A stretch of 64,000 nt of DNA from an uncultured Chloracidobacterium sp. Lineage in GTDB: Bacteria > Acidobacteriota > Blastocatellia > Pyrinomonadales > Pyrinomonadaceae. Under the pieces are notes generated by a model. That model saw nothing but the letters and a program-made list of their open reading frames with translations. It was not told the DNA's origin and searched no databases. The stretch lies in the NCBI GenBank assembly GCA_936914845.1, contig CAKZGE010000009.1:1-64000 (forward strand), read 5' to 3'. Of this stretch, positions 61,651 through 64,000 are shown piece by piece. Each line of letters opens with the position of its first letter. Within the stretch, counting starts at the first letter, position 1. The position numbers and the translations under genes were made by a program.

Positions 61651-62330
61651 TTCAATTCCTCGTCAATCAAGGACTTCAAATCAGCTTCGCCGATTCGCGC
61701 GAGTTTCCTGCCGCCCACGAAAAACGTCGGAGTCTGCCGCACGCCCAAAGATTGTCCGTCTTTTTTGTCGCGCTCGATTTTCGCGGCGTAGCGGTTTGCG
61801 GCGAACGCGCCGTCCATTTTGTTCATATCAAGCCCCAATTCCGTCGCATATTTTCTGAAAAGCGCGTTGATGTCGGCTGGCGCGCCCGCTTGCGGTCCGT
61901 GTTTCGTTCCCCATTCGGGTTGTCGCTGGAAAAGCATTTCCTGCGCCTGCCAGTATTTGCCCTGCTCGCCAGCCGCTTCGGTGAAAGTCGCGGCGGAGAG
62001 CGAGTTCGGATGAAGCGGCATATATCTGGCGACGAGACGGATTTTGCCGTCGTAATCTTTGAGAATCTTTTTGACGATTGGATGAAAAGCGGCGCACGAT
62101 TCGCATTCCGGGTCATAGAATTCGACGACCGTGACGGGCGCGTCCGCCGCGCCCAAAGTCGCGCTGTCGGGGCGCACCAGATTTTCGGCGGTCGCCGCCT
62201 GTTTGTTGGTATTGCCGCCGGTCGTTACCCGTTCGCTTTGAATCGAACTCCGGTAGTAGTTTGCGCCGGCAATGGCGGCGATGACGACGACGATTACAAT
62301 CGCGCCTAAAATTTTAATTTCCTTTCTCAT
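61647..62330 (-). CDS. membrane-anchored DsbA-family thioredoxin-fold protein
   Basis: The 227-residue protein has an N-terminal anchor (ILGAIVIVVVIAAIAGANYY), a linker, and a thioredoxin_4-type domain with the active site DPECESCAAFHP (CESC) and cis-Pro region RQTPTFFVGG. It introduces or shuffles disulfides in the periplasm and works with DsbB. The dsbB-like gene ends 4 nt upstream. Disulfide formation can be metal-sensitive, which may explain its place in the cluster. Confidence 0.88.
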   Translation of the reverse strand: MRKEIKILGAIVIVVVIAAIAGANYYRSSIQSERVTTGGNTNKQAATAENLVRPDSATLGAADAPVTVVEFYDPECESCAAFHPIVKKILKDYDGKIRLVARYMPLHPNSLSAATFTEAAGEQGKYWQAQEMLFQRQPEWGTKHGPQAGAPADINALFRKYATELGLDMNKMDGAFAANRYAAKIERDKKDGQSLGVRQTPTFFVGGRKLARIGEADLKSLIDEELK

Positions 62331-62334
62331 AAAA

Positions 62335-62790
62335 TTATTTTTCTATTTCTTTTGATTTATAAAGCAGTAAACATAAAGCCAGACCGACGAATGCCGCGAG
62401 AGCCATCAGCGGAATCGTGATAAAACCAAACCATTCGATTTGTCTCGACGTGCAGGAAACGCCTTCCGCGCAGGGCGTGATGCTTTCGGGAATCAAACCG
62501 TAATAAAGCAGATTATGGTAAATCGAAATCGCCAGCCCGATGAGGCAAACGGGCAGAGCGTAATTTTTCATTCGGCTGCCGTCGCGCGTAACGATTCCGA
62601 CACCGATAATAACGACGAGCGGATACATCGCAATCCGCTGATACCAGCACAAAACGCACGGCGGGAGCTGCATCACTTCGCTGAAGAAAAGGCTGCCGGC
62701 GGTGGCGACCAAGGCGATACTCCACGCCAGATACGGCAAGTAATCGGTCGGCTCTGTTTTTCGCAGATTTTTAGTTTGTTCAATGTTCAT
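62335..62790 (-). CDS. dsbB: DsbB-like disulfide oxidoreductase
   Basis: From the ATG at 62790 (MNIEQTKN) the 151-residue protein has four membrane helices, LPPCVLCWYQRIAMYPL (first Cys pair, CVLC) and a periplasmic pair, ITPCAEGVSCTSRQIEWFGF. This matches the BdbC/DsbB group that reoxidises DsbA via quinone. It forms a two-gene unit with the DsbA-like gene downstream. The longer upstream reading overlaps the broken methyltransferase and is unlikely. Confidence 0.87.
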   Translation of the reverse strand: MNIEQTKNLRKTEPTDYLPYLAWSIALVATAGSLFFSEVMQLPPCVLCWYQRIAMYPLVVIIGVGIVTRDGSRMKNYALPVCLIGLAISIYHNLLYYGLIPESITPCAEGVSCTSRQIEWFGFITIPLMALAAFVGLALCLLLYKSKEIEK

Positions 62791-62818
62791 CTTTATCCAC
62801 GTTCTGATTCGTAAATTT

Positions 62819-63436
62819 TCATTTCTCGATTTGAAAATGGGCGTAAATAAAACTCTGCTTCGTGTCAAGAGGCGTTTGGTGCTGCTCGCGGAAACTTTGA
62901 AGCAGTCTAAAGTTTTCTCCGAGCGTTTCCTGTAATTCCTTCAAGCCGTATCTTTGAACTTCAAGTCCGCTGCATTTGAGTGCGCCGTCTTCGGCGAAAG
63001 CGGCGATAATAAAATGCCCTTTGTTTTTTAACGCCCGCCGGAGATTTTCCAAATAAAGCTCGCGGTCGCGTTCAGCAGTCAAAAAATGAAAGACGGCGCG
63101 GTCGTGCCACAAATCGAAATGATTTTCCGGTAACGCAACCTGCGTTATATCGGCGGCGACTCAACTGACCGAACCGGCTCTGCCGCCGAGCCTTTGTTTC
63201 GTTTTTTCCAGCGCGTTCGACGAAATATCCAGCACGGTCAGATTCCTGTAACCGCGCTCCAGCAAATCGTCAACCAAAGTTGATGCGCCGCCGCCGATGT
63301 CAATTATCGAAGCGTCCGCCTTTAAACGAGCCGCATCAATCAACGCCAAAGATTTTTGCAGATGCGGCTGAAACCAACTGACCTCGGTCGGCTCTTTAGT
63401 TTCGTAAATACGTTCCCAGTGCTTTTGTTCGTTCAT
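62819..63436 (-). pseudogene. SAM methyltransferase interrupted by one in-frame TGA
   Basis: The first part (ATG at 63436, GAGGTG 7 nt upstream; NEQKHWERIYETKEPTEVSWFQP, IIDIGGGASTLVDDLL) stops at TGA (63161-63163). In the same frame the second part resumes VAADITQVALPENHFDLWHDRAVFHFLT and runs to the stop at 62819. Together they give a complete class I methyltransferase of about 205 residues. The stop falls where the family has Trp (V-x-W...D), so one G-to-A change (TGG to TGA) explains it. Sequencing error is possible. Confidence 0.75.
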
Positions 63437-63489
63437 AATTTTCACCTCGAAATTTTTGCGGAAATTTTATACAAACTAATTCAGTTTAA

Positions 63490-64000
63490 CTATAAATGCG
63501 TTTCGTGTTCGGCGTATCCTTCGCACTCGGTCTGCACCGTGATGTGCGAGATTTTGAAGTTTTCCGTCACAAAATCGTGAACCCGTTTCATCACCGCATC
63601 GTGCTGATTGTCGCCGGTTATAACCGCGTGGACGCTCATCGCATTCACGCCGGAAGTCAAGCTCCAGACGTGAAGGTCGTGAACGCCCGTCACGCCTTCG
63701 ATTTTCGCTAAACTTTCGCGCAGCTTCGGCAAATCAACATCAGCCGGAGTGCCTTCGATCAGAACGCCGACCGCATCTTTTAATAACGCCCAAGTGCGCG
63801 GCAGAATAAACAGACCGATGCCGGCGGAAATCAGCGGGTCGGCGTAATACCAGCCGGTCGTCAGCATTATGATTCCGGCGATAATCACGCCGATAGAGGT
63901 CAGCATATCGGATAAAACTTCAAAATACGCGCCTTTCATATTGAGGCTTTCGCTTGATCCGGCGCGGAGAACGAACATTCCGATAACATTGACGACCAGC
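63490..64000 (-). CDS. cation diffusion facilitator (CzcD-like), N-terminus outside window
   Basis: The gene stays open to the right edge, so its start is missing. Visible parts: helices 4-6 (LNMKGAYFEVLSDMLTSIGV with E and D metal-site positions of helix 5), then the C-terminal cytoplasmic domain (GVTGVHDLHVWSLTSGVNAMSVHAVI) with HDLHVW, the zinc-sensing HxLH element of CzcD/YiiP. It exports Zn(II), Cd(II) or Co(II). This full-type CDF differs from the truncated one at 55907. Confidence 0.88.
   Translation of the reverse strand, partial: LVVNVIGMFVLRAGSSESLNMKGAYFEVLSDMLTSIGVIIAGIIMLTTGWYYADPLISAGIGLFILPRTWALLKDAVGVLIEGTPADVDLPKLRESLAKIEGVTGVHDLHVWSLTSGVNAMSVHAVITGDNQHDAVMKRVHDFVTENFKISHITVQTECEGYAEHETHL

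Overview
The window looks like an accessory region of an environmental bacterium, most likely a soil Acidobacteriota of the Blastocatellia/Pyrinomonadales type. That guess rests on overall gene style, such as lipoproteins with Asn/Thr-rich linkers and many SnoaL-like secreted proteins. It was not tested by any search. No rRNA, tRNA or CRISPR array was seen. Almost all genes read on the minus strand, in long tightly packed operons.

Bases 1-3150 look like ordinary chromosome: a secreted Gln/Arg-repeat protein running off the left edge, a secreted unknown, an arabinose-5-phosphate isomerase (KdsD/KpsF) and a tandem NTF2-like protein. At about 3160 the character changes. A 5'-truncated DUF488 remnant, a small WYL-like protein and a tyrosine recombinase mark what is probably the edge of an integrated island.

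Bases 3.2-18.3 kb are a defence-type region. Its centre is a CBASS operon of the ubiquitin-conjugating (type II) kind: CD-NTase, Cap2 (E2-E1), Cap3 (JAMM protease) and Cap4 (nuclease + SAVED), followed by a DUF4238 gene. Divergent from it is a two-gene unit not recognised as a named system: a protein with a HEPN-type Rx4H motif and a protein with an Mrr-like D...QCK motif. A three-gene two-component operon (membrane protein, sigma-54 response regulator, histidine kinase) lies just downstream of a gene with HhH and restriction-endonuclease-like features.

Bases 18.4-64 kb are a multi-metal resistance region. In order: TetR/DUF2269/methyltransferase; a copper block (cupredoxin, CopA with YHS and HMA domains, CopZ-like HMA, MerR, metallothionein-like peptide); an envelope-type cluster (membrane protein, FAD oxidoreductase, methyltransferase); YHS/Csp/DUF305 copper handling with a divergent CsoR; a 12-kb RND efflux operon with cupredoxins, FixH-like proteins and a BtaB-like methyltransferase; arsenic (arsR, arsI, small Cys-rich protein, aqpS, arsC); a second, CusABC-type RND operon; a mercury-type module (MerR, MerT-HMA, [2Fe-2S] CopZ-type protein); a zinc/cadmium module (SmtB, HMA-CDF, ZIP fusion, P-type ATPase); DsbA/DsbB; a methyltransferase broken by one stop codon; and a CDF transporter running off the right edge.

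Several regulatory sites can be read directly: three MerR-type promoters with 20-bp spacers, a CsoR-like dyad, ArsR-type dyads around the arsI promoter, an SmtB-type dyad upstream of the ZIP gene, and a repeated TGTTTG/CAAACA motif at three places that may be the operator of the TetR protein. Family calls come from motifs and general similarity remembered for each family, with no alignment behind them. Start codons were chosen from ribosome binding sites and overlaps where these were visible.
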